The notes under the pieces: generated by a model
The model's input: the letters and a program-made list of their open reading frames with translations, nothing else
What the model was told of the DNA's origin: nothing
The model's database searches: none
In this document: piece by piece, positions 1-12,346 of the stretch
Numbering within the stretch: position 1 is the first letter of the stretch
Layout of the letters: the number at the start of each line of letters is the position of its first letter
Origin: Hepatocystis sp. ex Piliocolobus tephrosceles
Taxonomy: Eukaryota > Apicomplexa > Aconoidasida > Haemosporida > Plasmodiidae
Direction: 5' to 3'
NCBI GenBank assembly: GCA_902459845.2
Contig: CABPSV020000452.1
Location: 1-15,893, forward strand
Length of the DNA stretch: 15,893 nt
Program-made: the position numbers and the translations under genes

Positions 1-3
1 ATA

Positions 4-45
<42 letters not shown>

Positions 46-96
46 TAAATATAAATATAAATATATGTATAAATATATGTATAAATATATGTATAA
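1..96. repeat. AT microsatellite and AT-rich short tandem repeats
   Basis: The first 40 bases are mostly TA dinucleotides. They pass into six-base AAATAT-type units and then about three 12-base TATGTATAAATA units up to about 96. This is typical Plasmodium intergenic low-complexity DNA. No gene signal is visible here. Confidence 0.9.
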
Positions 97-166
97 TATG
101 AACACACCGGGAATTTACAAATGATGACAATATATATGTACTACTTTTAATTTTAGTATGTTTATA

Positions 167-467
167 CTAGCAATTTTTTTTGTTGTGAATATTTATATTA
201 TAAAAAAAATAAAATAAAATAAATGAATAAGTAATAAGCTCTTTTGTTATTTTATGTTTGGTACGACTATGGTTTACGTCTAATATATCCACTTTAAAGA
301 TCACCTTACTGGATGTTACATTGGAATATATAATTAAAGGGTATATACACACCTACACATATATATGTATATATATGTACTAATTTTTATAGTTACAATT
401 TAACAATATATCGATGAAATTTTCTTTGATGATTCATACATTTTCCCTTTTTATCCATTCGATACAT
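167..467 (-). CDS. Possible small two-exon gene, unknown function (70 aa)
   Basis: I do not recognise this protein. Exon 1 runs from an ATG at 467 down to 397 and starts MYRMDKKGKCMNHQRKFHRY. It ends two bases into a codon at a GTAACT donor (396-391). The 88-base intron ends CAG at 311-309. Exon 2 (308-167) restores the frame and reads KVIFKVDILDVNHSRTKHK, then a hydrophobic, homopolymer-like tail (FILFYFFYN...) and a TAG at 167-169. Phase matches across the splice, the ATG follows an A-rich leader, and the minus strand is A-rich as Plasmodium coding strands usually are. The head is strongly basic. The C-terminal tail could be read-through into non-coding DNA, so the true last exon may be different or lie outside the window. 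The gene would be divergent from CCT8. The opposite strand is also open across 237-350, which weakens the call. Confidence 0.4.
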
Positions 468-796
468 TTCTTTTTTTAGTATAACAGTGAAAAATATAAT
501 GTACGCAAATTATTTAAAAAAATGTTTGTGTTCATGATTTTAACATGTTTAATTCTCAAGTAATCTATTGTTAGGTTATATAAACACATACTTAAAAGGA
601 GTGAATACACATGTTTAAGCTACTTCGTTTGTTTGTTTGTTTATTCATTTTTTTTTTTTTTTTTTTGCTTTTAAGTTATTTTTTATATTGGATATAATTG
701 GAGTGTTTTTTTTTTTTTTTTTTTTGTACTATTTTTCAATTTTTTAATTAATTCAAATTTCTTTTAGGCTTAATTGTAAATCATAATGTAAGCAAG

Positions 797-835
<39 letters not shown>

Positions 836-1993
836 TATAAAAATAAAAAGTCTTCATTTTTTCTTTTTTTTTTATATCATAAAAATTGAAAATACAAAAG
901 ACTTATGTCCAAAATAGTGACTTTTTTTTTTTTTTTTTTTTTTTTTATACATTTTTCATAAACCATTAAAACTATGTTTTTTTTATGTAAGGCGAAATAA
1001 AATTTGAGAGAAAAAAAAGAAATAAAAAATACAGTGATCAGTGATCTTTTTTTTTTTTTTTTTTTCTTTTTTCCTCACCAAAGTTTTTATGATTCCTTAC
1101 CCTACTGTTTTATTTTATTTTATTTACCTACTTTTTTTTTCCTTTTCACATTTAATAAACTTTGTATTTGTTTTATGTGGTTTTGTACTTATTTTTATTT
1201 CCATTTAATTGTGACTCAATGAAGTTCTAACCAGAACTCTAACGTAAAATTATTTCCATTCAGTTAAATCGAATTACGTTCGTTCTTATTTTTATTTGTA
1301 ATTTTTTTACTTGCAGTTTTTTTTACTTGCAGTTTTTTTTACTTGCAGTTTTTTTTACTTGCAGTTTTTTTTACTTGCAATTTTTATTTGTAATTTTTAT
1401 TTTTTATTATTTTATTTTTTTTTTTTTTTAACATATGTTATGACAATTGTATTTCATGTGGTAACTTTTTTTTTTTATTTTTTTTAAGCAAGTTAATAAA
1501 TTTGTATTTTTATTTTTTTCTTAAGAACAAATATAAAAGAATAAAAAATATATATATTAGTTTTTTTTTAATTAAAAAAAAAAACTTATTTATAAACAAA
1601 AATGTGCAGGAGAAAAAAAATGCGACTTTAACCTACTTGTAGTGTATACACATATATATATATGTATCTTTTTGTGTATGAATGAGGGTTTTTATTAAAT
1701 AATTGTTTTTGTCTCTTTTTGAAATTAAACAACATATACAGCCAGAACATACGTATATGCAGCCAGCCGATTGTATGCAAAGTATATATATATATAAATA
1801 TATACTTATGCAACGCATACAATATACAATACATAAAATGTTTTATTTGTATGTTACTTATGTTGTTTAAATGATTTATTTTATTTTGTTTTTATGAACT
1901 CAAAGATATATGTTTTTAGTTTTTACATTATATATGTTATATACCCTATTTTTTTTATGATTCATATTTTCGTTTTATTTTTCTTAAAAAAAA
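468..1993. other. Intergenic region between divergent genes
   Basis: About 1.5 kb with no convincing gene. It holds poly-T runs (about 646-666, 705-725, 921-946, 1047-1065), a TA run at about 800-829, a tandem 16-bp array at 1301-1380 (listed separately), and a small perfect inverted repeat (AGTTCT, 4-base loop, AGAACT) near 1222-1237. Open frames here are short and driven by homopolymers. The region should contain the CCT8 promoter and 5' UTR, but I see no recognisable element. Confidence 0.7.
1301..1380 (+). repeat. 16-bp tandem repeat resembling 3' splice sites
   Basis: Five consecutive units of TTTTTTTTACTTGCAG with 16-base spacing. CAG falls at 1314-1316, 1330-1332, 1346-1348 and 1362-1364. 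The last unit has CAA instead. Each unit is a polypyrimidine run followed by CAG, the form of a strong splice acceptor on the plus strand. Confidence 0.9.
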
Positions 1994-3984
<1,991 letters not shown>

Positions 3985-3991
<7 letters not shown>

Positions 3992-4056
3992 GATCACGAC
4001 ACTTTTTGAGATCACGACACTTTTTGAGATCACGACACTTTTTGAGATCACGACAC
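3985..4056 (+). repeat. 18-bp tandem repeat across the CCT8 stop codon
   Basis: Four perfect copies of TTTTTGAGATCACGACAC (3985-4002, 4003-4020, 4021-4038, 4039-4056) and a partial fifth. The first copy contains the CCT8 TGA (3989-3991). As 18 is a multiple of three, every copy repeats TGA in the same frame. A diverged copy of the coding sequence just before the stop (CAATACGACGATGC) reappears after the array as CAATACGACGGTGC (about 4067). Confidence 0.95.
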
Positions 4057-4087
4057 TTTTTGATCAATACGACGGTGCATTATTACC

Positions 4088-4126
<39 letters not shown>

Positions 4127-4294
4127 AAAAGTTACTTGTATACACTAGTTATAGCTACGTTGTAGCTTTGTATGTACTTATACATATATGTATACGTACA
4201 TATATACTATTTTTTTTGCACATATATTGCACATATATTGCACATATATTGCACATATTTTGCTCATATTTTGCTCATATTTTGCATATATTTT

Positions 4295-4328
<34 letters not shown>

Positions 4329-4463
4329 CATGTCCTAATTATGAATAAACAATAACAATAACTATGTACAACTTTGTGACTGGCTTCGTTGTTGCCACGT
4401 TTCTAACGTTATATTTTAAAAAAAAAAAGTAAACCAAGGGGTTACTACTTACGTCTTACTACT

Positions 4464-4511
<48 letters not shown>

Positions 4512-4791
4512 CTTAATTAACAAGTTGTTTTTTTTTTTTTTCAAGTTTTAACATAAATATATGAATATAAAATGGTAATAAGATAAACAGTTATATTAAG
4601 TAGTATTAATAAAAAAAAAAAAAAATAAAATAATAAAATAAAATAATAATAGTAGTAGTAATAATAGTAAAGTGGTGATAAGTGCAGTGATAATACAAAA
4701 TATATGTTTGGGGTTATGTATAAAAAAAAAAAAAATTAATAAAAAGTAGCAAATGTATATACATAAGTATGAACGTGTGTGTGTATATATG

Positions 4792-4822
<31 letters not shown>

Positions 4823-4914
4823 ATATGTATGTATGTATGTATATATGTATGTATGTATATATGTTTATTTGTAATGCACAATAATGCATGTGCGTGTCAC
4901 ATGTGTGACGTCAT
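3992..4914. other. Convergent intergenic region between CCT8 and SEC31
   Basis: Both genes end here, so it holds the two 3' UTRs. Contents in order: the rest of the 18-bp array; poly-A 4091-4122; a 12-bp tandem repeat based on GCACATATATTG (about 4217-4283); poly-T about 4298-4325; a TA run about 4466-4508; AT-rich trinucleotide DNA 4610-4670; and TATG tetranucleotide repeats about 4780-4862. No gene or recognisable terminator is visible. Confidence 0.75.
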
Positions 4915-5637
4915 TCACTTCGGTATTATGCATTTTAGTCCCATAATCCTGCAAAAAAAAAAAATAAAAAATAAAAATAAAATAAATAAATAAAGTAAAT
5001 AAATAAAGTAAATAAATAAAGTAATAAGTAGAATGGATCAGTAGTTAAACCGTGTGTAAAAAAAAAACCATGTAAAACTATGGGTAAATGAGCGTATGTA
5101 GCTAACACGACACGATACGTACACACGAGCTTGACTTTAACACAACTCCTATGATAGTTTATCTTACCATGTCTTATTATTTCCATCCCACAATGTTCTA
5201 CTGAGATCAATTAAAATTTTATTTGCACTTTTAATATCATTATTGCTCAAACAGTTGACTAAATTTATGAGAGTATTATTCACTTGTTCAGTGAATGTTG
5301 CTTTTTCCAATTTATCAAAAAAATCATTTATCTTTGCTACAATGTCTTCAGCTTTTTTTTTAATAGGTTCTTGAGATGTATACATGTTTAAGAAATTACT
5401 GATTACTCTTTTTATGTTCTCAATGTCGTTTCTATTCATAGGTGTGCCAGTTGTTTTTTTTATAGCTGTGTGTACCATTTTGTTTTCATTGACAGTTGAC
5501 TGAGTGGTGGATCCGAGCTGAGCAAAAAAAAAAAAAAAAAAAAATATAGCGGTAGTGATATAGCGATAGTGACACGCATGAGATGTTGCATAAAAAAGTA
5601 AAGTAAAGTAAAGCTAAAATGGGATTTATATAACATG

Positions 5638-5682
<45 letters not shown>

Positions 5683-5883
5683 ATATGTATATGTGTGTAT
5701 ATGTATATGTCGTACTTGCTGCGTTGTTGTAGGAATTGGCCATGGCACAGGCATTCCGGGGGTTACTGACAAAGCACCAGCCACAGGTGATGTAGTTTTA
5801 ATTCCTTAAAAAAAAAAATAAACACATGCATATATATATATGTATGTATGTGCGAGAAGAATGTTTTCACATATGTACGTCAC

Positions 5884-5931
<48 letters not shown>

Positions 5932-8900
5932 CAATCATCCAGTTAGTTACCTTGTGATGGTGGTTGCTGTGATGAAGATTGTTGTGATGAGGGTTGTTGT
6001 GATTGAGGTTGTTGATTGTAATTGCCCATATTCGCATTGCTTTGGTAGGGGGTTTGAAAATTCATTGGACTTGTAGGTGGCATAACTGCCATAGGGGATA
6101 TGGGTTGTGACATAGTTGAGGGTATGAACATTGACTGGTCTTGCGTCTCCCGTTTAATATTTTTATTATCTTGCATAAATTTTGGAGTGATTGGAGGTGT
6201 AATTGAATTTAATGAAATGGATGTGTTTCTGTTTGATAAACCAGGTATGGATGGAGGACCTGTAGGAGAAGCATAAACACCAGATGGGGTATTAATTTTT
6301 TGTGGCATTGGTGGAGGAGTAACAGTATTAATTGTAGGAGGAGAAGTAATATTATTAGGTAAAGATGCTCTTTTTATATTTGAATATGGTTGTGTTGAGA
6401 ATTCGTTTGCACTAATATTGGTATTAATGTTTGTGTTTAAGTTTGTGTTTAAGTTTGTGTTTGTGTTTAAGTTTGTGTTTGTGTTTAAGTTTGTGTTTAA
6501 GTTTGTGTTTAAGTTTGTGTTTAAGTTTGTGTTTATGTTTGTGTTTGTAGTTGTTGGAGACATACCTGGATTTGTGACACGCATGCCTGTTTCTTGTTTT
6601 AAGTTTTGCATTGTATTATAATTTTTAAAAGTAGGTGGCTTCATAAAATGTACTGTACCTACACGGTTAGAAGGTGTTGTTGTAGCTGGTTGGTTTGAGT
6701 ATGGTGATGGAATTGGCATTGTAGACATTGACGGTATTGTAGGCATAGATGGCATAGGAAGTATGACAGGTGGACCAGCCATTGGTGGAGGTGTCGATGG
6801 TATAGTAGATGACATAGTAGTCGGTATAGTTGTTGTACTTGTGTTTGAGAAAACGTTAGTAGATGTATTGGTAAAGGGGGTATTTGTATGAGGACGAGAG
6901 TTAAATTTGGTTGGTGATAGATCTGATTTATAATCCAAAGAGATACGTGGTTGTCCGTACGGTTGTGGTTGTCCATATAATGACTTTTGAAGAGGTTGTT
7001 GTTGAAGAGGTTGTTGTTGCTGGTACTGTTGCTGGTACTGTGGCTGTTGCTGTTGCTGGTACTGTGGCTGTTGCTGTTGCTGGTACTGTTGCTGGTACTG
7101 TGGCTGGTACTGTTGCTGGTACTGTTGTTGTTGAACAGAAGATTTAATATTAATAACTTGAAATGGTGTCATAGGAGGTTTAACTTTGTCAGCTAATATG
7201 TGAGTAGCACTGTTAAATATACGATCTCGTAAAACTAATGTTTCATTAGCTTTGTCATCTTCTATTAAACATAAAAAAGTCATGGCTTCTTTGAGTCTTC
7301 CAGAGTTTGCAAGTAATTCTGCATATTGATTAATTTTTGTATGCATAATATAATTATATTGTTCATATTTAATAATCATTTTTAAAACTGTTATTTTTTC
7401 TACCAAGTCTTGTAAATTATTAAGTAAAGAATTTTTATTTGAAGTCATACTTGACCAAATTTCTACAGTTTCATTAAAATTACATGAACATAAATAACAG
7501 ATAGATGCAGCACGAACGTCAAATTTTTCATTCTGCAACCTTTTTCCTAAATTTTCACATAAATTGTTAAAATTAGGTGTATTTATTGCATATGTACATA
7601 AAATAGATAAAGCTTCATTCCATAAAGATAAATCAATGTTTGATATTAATTGTTCTAATTTATCATCTAATATATAATTAACTATAGTTAAAAATGAATC
7701 TTTTTGTTTTTGAATGTAAATATTTTTTGTTTTATGCCATAATTGTTCACCACCAAATGAAGATAATAATAATGCGTTTGTCATCCTATTATAATGTAAA
7801 CATAACTCTACTGCTGTTTCTATGTTACCAATAAGTACACATTTTTTTATTACATTTCCGATACCTTTATCCCATATATCTTCTTCCATATATTTATATT
7901 TTTTTTTTCTTTCTTTTCGGTTTAGAGATTTTTTTGAGGAGCTTATAACATCGCCATTTTTATTATTGTCACTACCTTCATGATCGATTCCGGAATCGTG
8001 GTCACTTTCACTTGTATAATCTGCTTCATTACTGTCAACACCACTACCACCACCACTACTACCACCACTGCCACCACCACTACCACCACCACTACCACCA
8101 CCACTTTTATAGTTTTTTTTTTCCATTTTTTGATTATAACAAATTTCATTATTTATTACACCGAATTTATCACTATGTTCATGTTCATTAATCTTTTGTA
8201 AATTCTGACTATGTTGATAAGATTCTTGCTCTTCTTTTTTAAAAGAACTATAACTGTCCCCCCTAATATGTTTTTTTACATCTTTCGATTGAGAAGTAGA
8301 ATTTTCACTTTTTTCTCCTAATTCTCTAAAAAATTGTTCTGGATCTACATCAAATAACCCTGGGTCGTTGAAATAATTTTGATTAGTACTACCACTACCA
8401 CTATTAGGGGTTAATCCTATATTATTTATATTGGTTCTATTTCTGTTTTTGTTTGGTGATAACCTATTTTCATCATTTAGGTTGTGTATGTTTTGTACGT
8501 TGTGTATGTTTTGTACGTTGTGTATGTTTTGTACGTTGTGTATGTTTTGTACGTTTTGTACGTTTTGTACGTTGTTTATGTTGTATGGATTAGTTTCGTC
8601 TGGGTAATACATAGCACCTGATATATTAATATTATTTATACAAGTGGTAGAATTATTATTAATATTGAACTTGTCACTATCAATATTTGGTATCTGATTA
8701 ATGTTAGTATTATTCAAAATATTATTTGATAAAATATTACTATCAGTAACAGTATTCATTGTATTTGTTAAATTATCAACATACGAATTGAAAAGAAAAC
8801 CTGGTTGTTTACCTCCTGTATATTTCATAAAACTATGTTCAATATCAGACATATCATATCCCAAATATTTTACAATTTCTGTTTTTTTCGAAATACTTAA

Positions 8901-9170
8901 TAGTTGTAATATTCTCCAAGTTAATTTTTCATGGTCGTCTTCACTTTTATTTATTTTTATATTGCAAAATTCGCTATAATTTCCAGTTTCGAGATATTTT
9001 TCAAAAAAATCGGCTTCAGATACTAATTCTTTTTCAGTCGAATATACTAAACATTTAATCAAATAATTATTATTTAATAAGTCGTTTTGTTTGGAGCTGT
9101 TGTTATTTGGTGTGATAACATTTTGTTCGTCAGTGTTATATGACCTAGTATTTACTCCGGTTTGTTGTTC

Positions 9171-9201
<31 letters not shown>

Positions 9202-10589
9202 GTCGTATTAGAATTATTAACCAAATTATCTATACTACCACCACCACCACTAAGACCACCACCACCACTAAGACCACCACCACCACTACCAACACCACCA
9301 CCACTACCAACACCACCACCACTACCAACACCACCAACCGAGGTATTATCGAAATAACATAATTTACCACCAAAACCAAAACAAATACCTGCATCTTTTT
9401 TATAAAAATTTGGTATATATTTATTTGTCATTTTATTACCATTATTAATAGAATTAATTTGAATTGTATCCATATTAGTAACAGAGGCAAATAAATCGGG
9501 AAAAAAAGGTGACCACTTTGAATATATATTATTTGCTGCATTATTTATTTCATTAAATATATCAAAACTATTATTTGTACTATTTAAATACCAACATTTT
9601 GTTGTATCTTTTGCTGTAGATAATAATAAATTTTTATCTGTTTTACTAAAAGTTATATTATTAATACCTTTTGAATGACCAATAATTTCTTTAATTGGGT
9701 AATGGAAATTTCTTAAATCCCATAATTGTAAACATGGATTTTTATCATCGTCATACGCCACTAAAATTTGTGTTGGATGATTAGCCAACCATGAAATAGA
9801 AGACGTTTTAGTTCGATTGTGTGGATCTTTAAAACTAACTGCAGACTTTTTTAATTTTAAATCCCAAATTATAGTAGAACCATTATTTGACGATGTTGCT
9901 AAAATATGTGAAACTTTCATATTCCAATTTAAAGCTGTTATTTTTTGAAAATTATTTTTATCAAAATATGGATCATACGAAGTAGGAGAATATATATTTT
10001 CTATATCTGTAATAAATACTTGACCATCACATCCACCTGTTGCTATTAAATTATTTTTATGTTTATTACACTCTATACAAGTTATACTATTAGAATGTAC
10101 ATTTAATTTACTCAATATAAAGTTATTATAATTTGGTTCACTATTAAATAAATTACAACCATTTAATAAAACAATATCTCCATTTGTTAATCCTCCTACA
10201 ATTAAACCTTTACTAATATTTTCATTCAATTCTTCATCGATTTCATTATCAATAAAATTACTACTATCAACCCATTCAAAACATGTAACATATTCATTAC
10301 TAAAACTATTATTACTATTTTTATTTTTTTTATTTTTCTTACTACTTCCTATTTCATTTTTTCTCTCTTCTTCTAATTTTAATGCTTCTTCAAAATTTAA
10401 TTTACTCACTATTTCCAAACTTCTTGTATCACTATTTAAGTTTATATCTAATAAATATACATAATTGCTTAGACTTGTATTACTAGAGTATAATATGTTT
10501 TGCGAATTGAAACTTAACAAATAGTTTTTGTGTTCTTCTAAGGGACACCAGTCCACGTTTCCACTGATATTGATGCTTTTAAGAGCCAT
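4915..10589 (-). CDS. SEC31: COPII outer-coat protein SEC31, four exons (1,703 aa)
   Basis: SEC31 pairs with SEC13 to form the outer cage of COPII vesicles that bud from the ER. I place exons at 10589-5951, 5804-5716, 5517-5168 and 4948-4915 (splice phases 1, 0, 2). The start MALKSINISG was chosen because the open frame above it is homopolymer-derived. Domains: a WD40 propeller (about 1-400, with IIWDLKL and QLWDLRN); the Sec13-insertion blade (GICFGFGGKLCYFD, 401-414, then YLIKCLVYSTEKEL), split by Gly-rich repeats; helices EADFFEKYLETGNYSEFC (about 525); an Asn/Gly-rich insert (605-890); the alpha-solenoid (about 903-1130, AVELCLHYNRMTNALLLSS); a Gln- then Pro-rich region (1152-1546); PGMPVPWPIPTTTQ from exon 2; and a C-terminal SRA1-like helical domain ending WDGNNKTWIMGLKCIIPK across exons 3 and 4. 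It is longer than human SEC31 because of low-complexity inserts. The family call is certain and the 3' exons are strongly supported. Confidence 0.95.
4949..5167 (-). other. SEC31 intron 3
   Basis: A 219-base intron. The donor GTAAGA directly follows the exon bases ACATG, and the acceptor is a long T-rich run ending TTTGCAG (4952-4949). Reading straight through the donor gives an immediate TAA, which would end the protein at ...GNNKTW. Splicing instead gives KTWIMGLKCIIPK, which matches the conserved end of the SEC31/SRA1 domain. Confidence 0.8.
5518..5715 (-). other. SEC31 intron 2
   Basis: A 198-base intron, donor GTACGA and acceptor GCTCAG after a T run of about 20 bases on the minus strand. 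It contains a TA run (about 5640-5678) and TATG-type repeats. It sits between the end of WPIPTTTQQ and LGSTTQSTV in phase 0. Confidence 0.8.
5805..5950 (-). other. SEC31 intron 1
   Basis: A 146-base intron, donor GTAACT and acceptor TTAAG (AAG is less common than CAG or TAG). It contains a 46-base homopolymer at 5886-5931, which reads as A on the sense strand. Splicing joins ...QPPSQ to GIKTTSPVAG with a shared glycine codon. Confidence 0.8.
6414..6554 (-). repeat. 12-bp coding repeats, NTNL motif in SEC31
   Basis: Tandem units of GTGTTTAAGTTT type (plus strand), with GTGTTT half-units, encode alternating NTNLNTNL around residues 1346-1392. They lie in the disordered Pro-rich region of SEC31 and are probably length-polymorphic. 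Confidence 0.9.
6987..7136 (-). repeat. Gln/Tyr-rich coding repeats in SEC31
   Basis: TGGTACTGTTGC-type units on the plus strand encode QQYQ and QPQYQQQ around residues 1152-1201. They start just after the alpha-solenoid, at the beginning of the disordered linker. Confidence 0.9.
8040..8105 (-). repeat. Gly-Ser linker-like coding repeats, SEC31 second array
   Basis: ACC/ACT-rich DNA on the plus strand encodes SGGGSGGGSGGGSGG around residues 829-850. The array lies in the insert just before the alpha-solenoid and is followed by an acidic stretch (ESDHDSGIDHEGSD). It is a GC-rich island in very AT-rich DNA. Confidence 0.9.
8484..8573 (-). repeat. NVQNIH coding repeats in SEC31
   Basis: 18-bp units (TTGTGTATGTTTTGTACG on the plus strand), preceded by 9-bp half-units, encode NVQNIHNVQNIH around residues 673-702. 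They lie in the long Asn-rich insert between the propeller and the solenoid. Confidence 0.9.
9234..9335 (-). repeat. Gly-rich coding repeats in the Sec13-insertion blade
   Basis: 15- to 18-bp ACC-rich units on the plus strand encode GGGVGSGGGVGS and then GGGGLSGGGGLS around residues 419-452. They lie between GGKLCYFDN and the strand YLIKCLVYSTE, so they form an enlarged loop in the blade that completes the SEC13 propeller. Confidence 0.9.
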
Positions 10590-10660
10590 ACTTGTGGATT
10601 TTATTTTGGGTATGGTACAAAAATGTACAAAATGGGTGAATATTATATACAAATTGGGTG

Positions 10661-10691
<31 letters not shown>

Positions 10692-10949
10692 GTGACTATA
10701 TCGACAAGAGAAACTACTTAAATTGGTAAAGCACAAATAAGTGAGCAAATACGTGAGCAAAAAAAAAAATGAACTAGTAGTACAATTAATTTTAACATAA
10801 AATATACGTAGAGTTATATAAGTGCAATATAATTTTTTTTTTTTTTTTTTGTTATATATTTGTGAGAATTTTCCGATGAGAGATATATATATATACACAC
10901 GATATGTTTGAAGAAAATGGTACAGTATAAAAATGTTTCAAATATGTTG

Positions 10950-11119
10950 TACGTAATGTATATTATACGTAATGTGTATTATACGTAATGTGTATTATAC
11001 GTAATGTATATTATACGTAATGTATATTATACGTAATGTATATTATACGTAATGTATATTATACGTAATGTATATTATACGTAATGTATATTATACGTAA
11101 TGTATATTATACGTAATAT
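10950..11119. repeat. 16-bp tandem array with a TACGTA core
   Basis: Ten full copies and a partial copy of TACGTAATGTATATTA, starting every 16 bases from 10950 to 11110. Copies 2 and 3 carry a G in place of the A that follows ATGT. Each unit contains the palindrome TACGTA. The array starts about 360 bp upstream of the SEC31 start codon. Confidence 0.95.
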
Positions 11120-11318
11120 ATATGTAGGTAACCTATACATATGTATATACTTATAATTTATGGCTATTAACCCCCTTTTGAATATGGGTTGTACATATAT
11201 AAATATATAAAACTACTTAAACAGTTAAATATGTCCGTGCACAAACATGTTCATGGTTCATGGTCCATGGTTTATGGTTCATGCAGAAACAAAAGGGATG
11301 TATTATTTTAAAAATAAA

Positions 11319-11528
11319 ATGGGTCATACAAAATGGGTCATACAAAATGGGTCATACAAAATGGGTCATACAAAATGGGTCATACAAAATGGGTCATACA
11401 AAATGGGTCATACAAAGTGGGTCATACAAAAGTGAATTACAAAAAAACGAGTCATAAAAAACGAGTCATAAAAAACGAGTCAAAAAAAACGAGTCATAAA
11501 AAACGAGTCATAAAAAACGAATCTTACA
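11319..11528. repeat. 14-bp tandem array with two subfamilies
   Basis: Fifteen 14-base units with no phase break. Units from 11319 to 11430 are ATGGGTCATACAAA. After a transitional unit (11431-11444), the rest are AAACGAGTCATAAA, with variants in the last copies. Both share GTCATA. The frames are open because 14-bp units lack stops in some frames, but this is satellite-like DNA rather than a gene. Confidence 0.95.
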
Positions 11529-11602
11529 AAACGAATAATTGTGTATGGTACAAATAAAGATTAACTGTAAAGATTTAATTTGCTGGCGTTTTGCACGTAA
11601 GC

Positions 11603-11653
<51 letters not shown>

Positions 11654-11843
11654 TAATGTACATTAACACGTACTTACGCACGCATATATGTACTTGTTTT
11701 TATGTATAAACAAAAATCAGTTTCATTGCTAATATATATGTATACATATACGCTGATTTTCTAGTACTAAATGAATAGCAGTACGTCCTTATAATTTTTT
11801 CTTACATAAGCTTTTGGTAATTAAACTTGTCAAAAATTAAATG

Positions 11844-11875
<32 letters not shown>

Positions 11876-12100
11876 TAAATGTTAAAAACATGCTCATAAA
11901 TTAGGATTCGTTAAAAAGAAATATATATTTATACGTCAACACTTTAATTGTTAATTGTTAGCCGTTAATTGTTAATCGTTAATACGTATATATAATTTCT
12001 TTTATTAAAATAGAAAAAAAAATAAATAAAAAAAATAACTAAACATGTATAAATATATGCAATATACGTACGCGATATATATATATATATATATACAATG

Positions 12101-12190
12101 TTTACATATATTTGCATATATTTGCATATATTTGTATATATTTGTATATATTTGTATATATTTGTATATATTTGTATATATTTGTATATA
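12101..12190. repeat. 10-bp tandem array, TTTGTATATA
   Basis: Nine head-to-tail 10-base units (first TTTACATATA, then two TTTGCATATA, then TTTGTATATA). The period is close to one DNA helical turn. It lies next to a poly-A run (12210-12238). Confidence 0.9.
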
Positions 12191-12207
12191 TTTGTAAGAA
12201 TGCTAAT

Positions 12208-12240
<33 letters not shown>

Positions 12241-12298
12241 GGAGTTGGAAGTGGAGGAAAGTCTGTATTGTACATTCTAACAGGGTAAGTACAATCCT

Positions 12299-12346
12299 GT
12301 TAACATGATTGTTAACACGACTGTTGACACGATTGCTAACGTGATT
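12299..12346. repeat. 12-bp tandem repeat, GTTAACACGATT type
   Basis: Four diverged units: GTTAACATGATT, GTTAACACGACT, GTTGACACGATT and GCTAACGTGATT. They directly follow a strong plus-strand splice-donor sequence (CAGGGTAAGTA, about 12281-12291). Confidence 0.9.

Noticed and set aside
4769..4993. Frames rich in Tyr, Ile, Val and Cys over TATG repeats
   Set aside because: Translations of tetranucleotide repeats that overlap the last SEC31 exon on the other strand.
8040..9335. Synthetic linker or vector contamination because of GGGS-type sequence
   Set aside because: The arrays are in frame within a native SEC31 with natural flanking domains and mixed ACC/ACT codons. No vector sequence is seen.
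10590..10898. N-terminal extension of SEC31 upstream of MALKS
   Set aside because: The frame is open, but its residues come from poly-A/T runs (poly-Lys, poly-Phe). The WD40 start of SEC31 family proteins aligns at MALKSINISGNVDW.
11319..11528. CRISPR-like or protein-coding repeat array
   Set aside because: Units are 14 bases with no spacers, and the open frames only reflect the repeat. This is a eukaryotic minisatellite.
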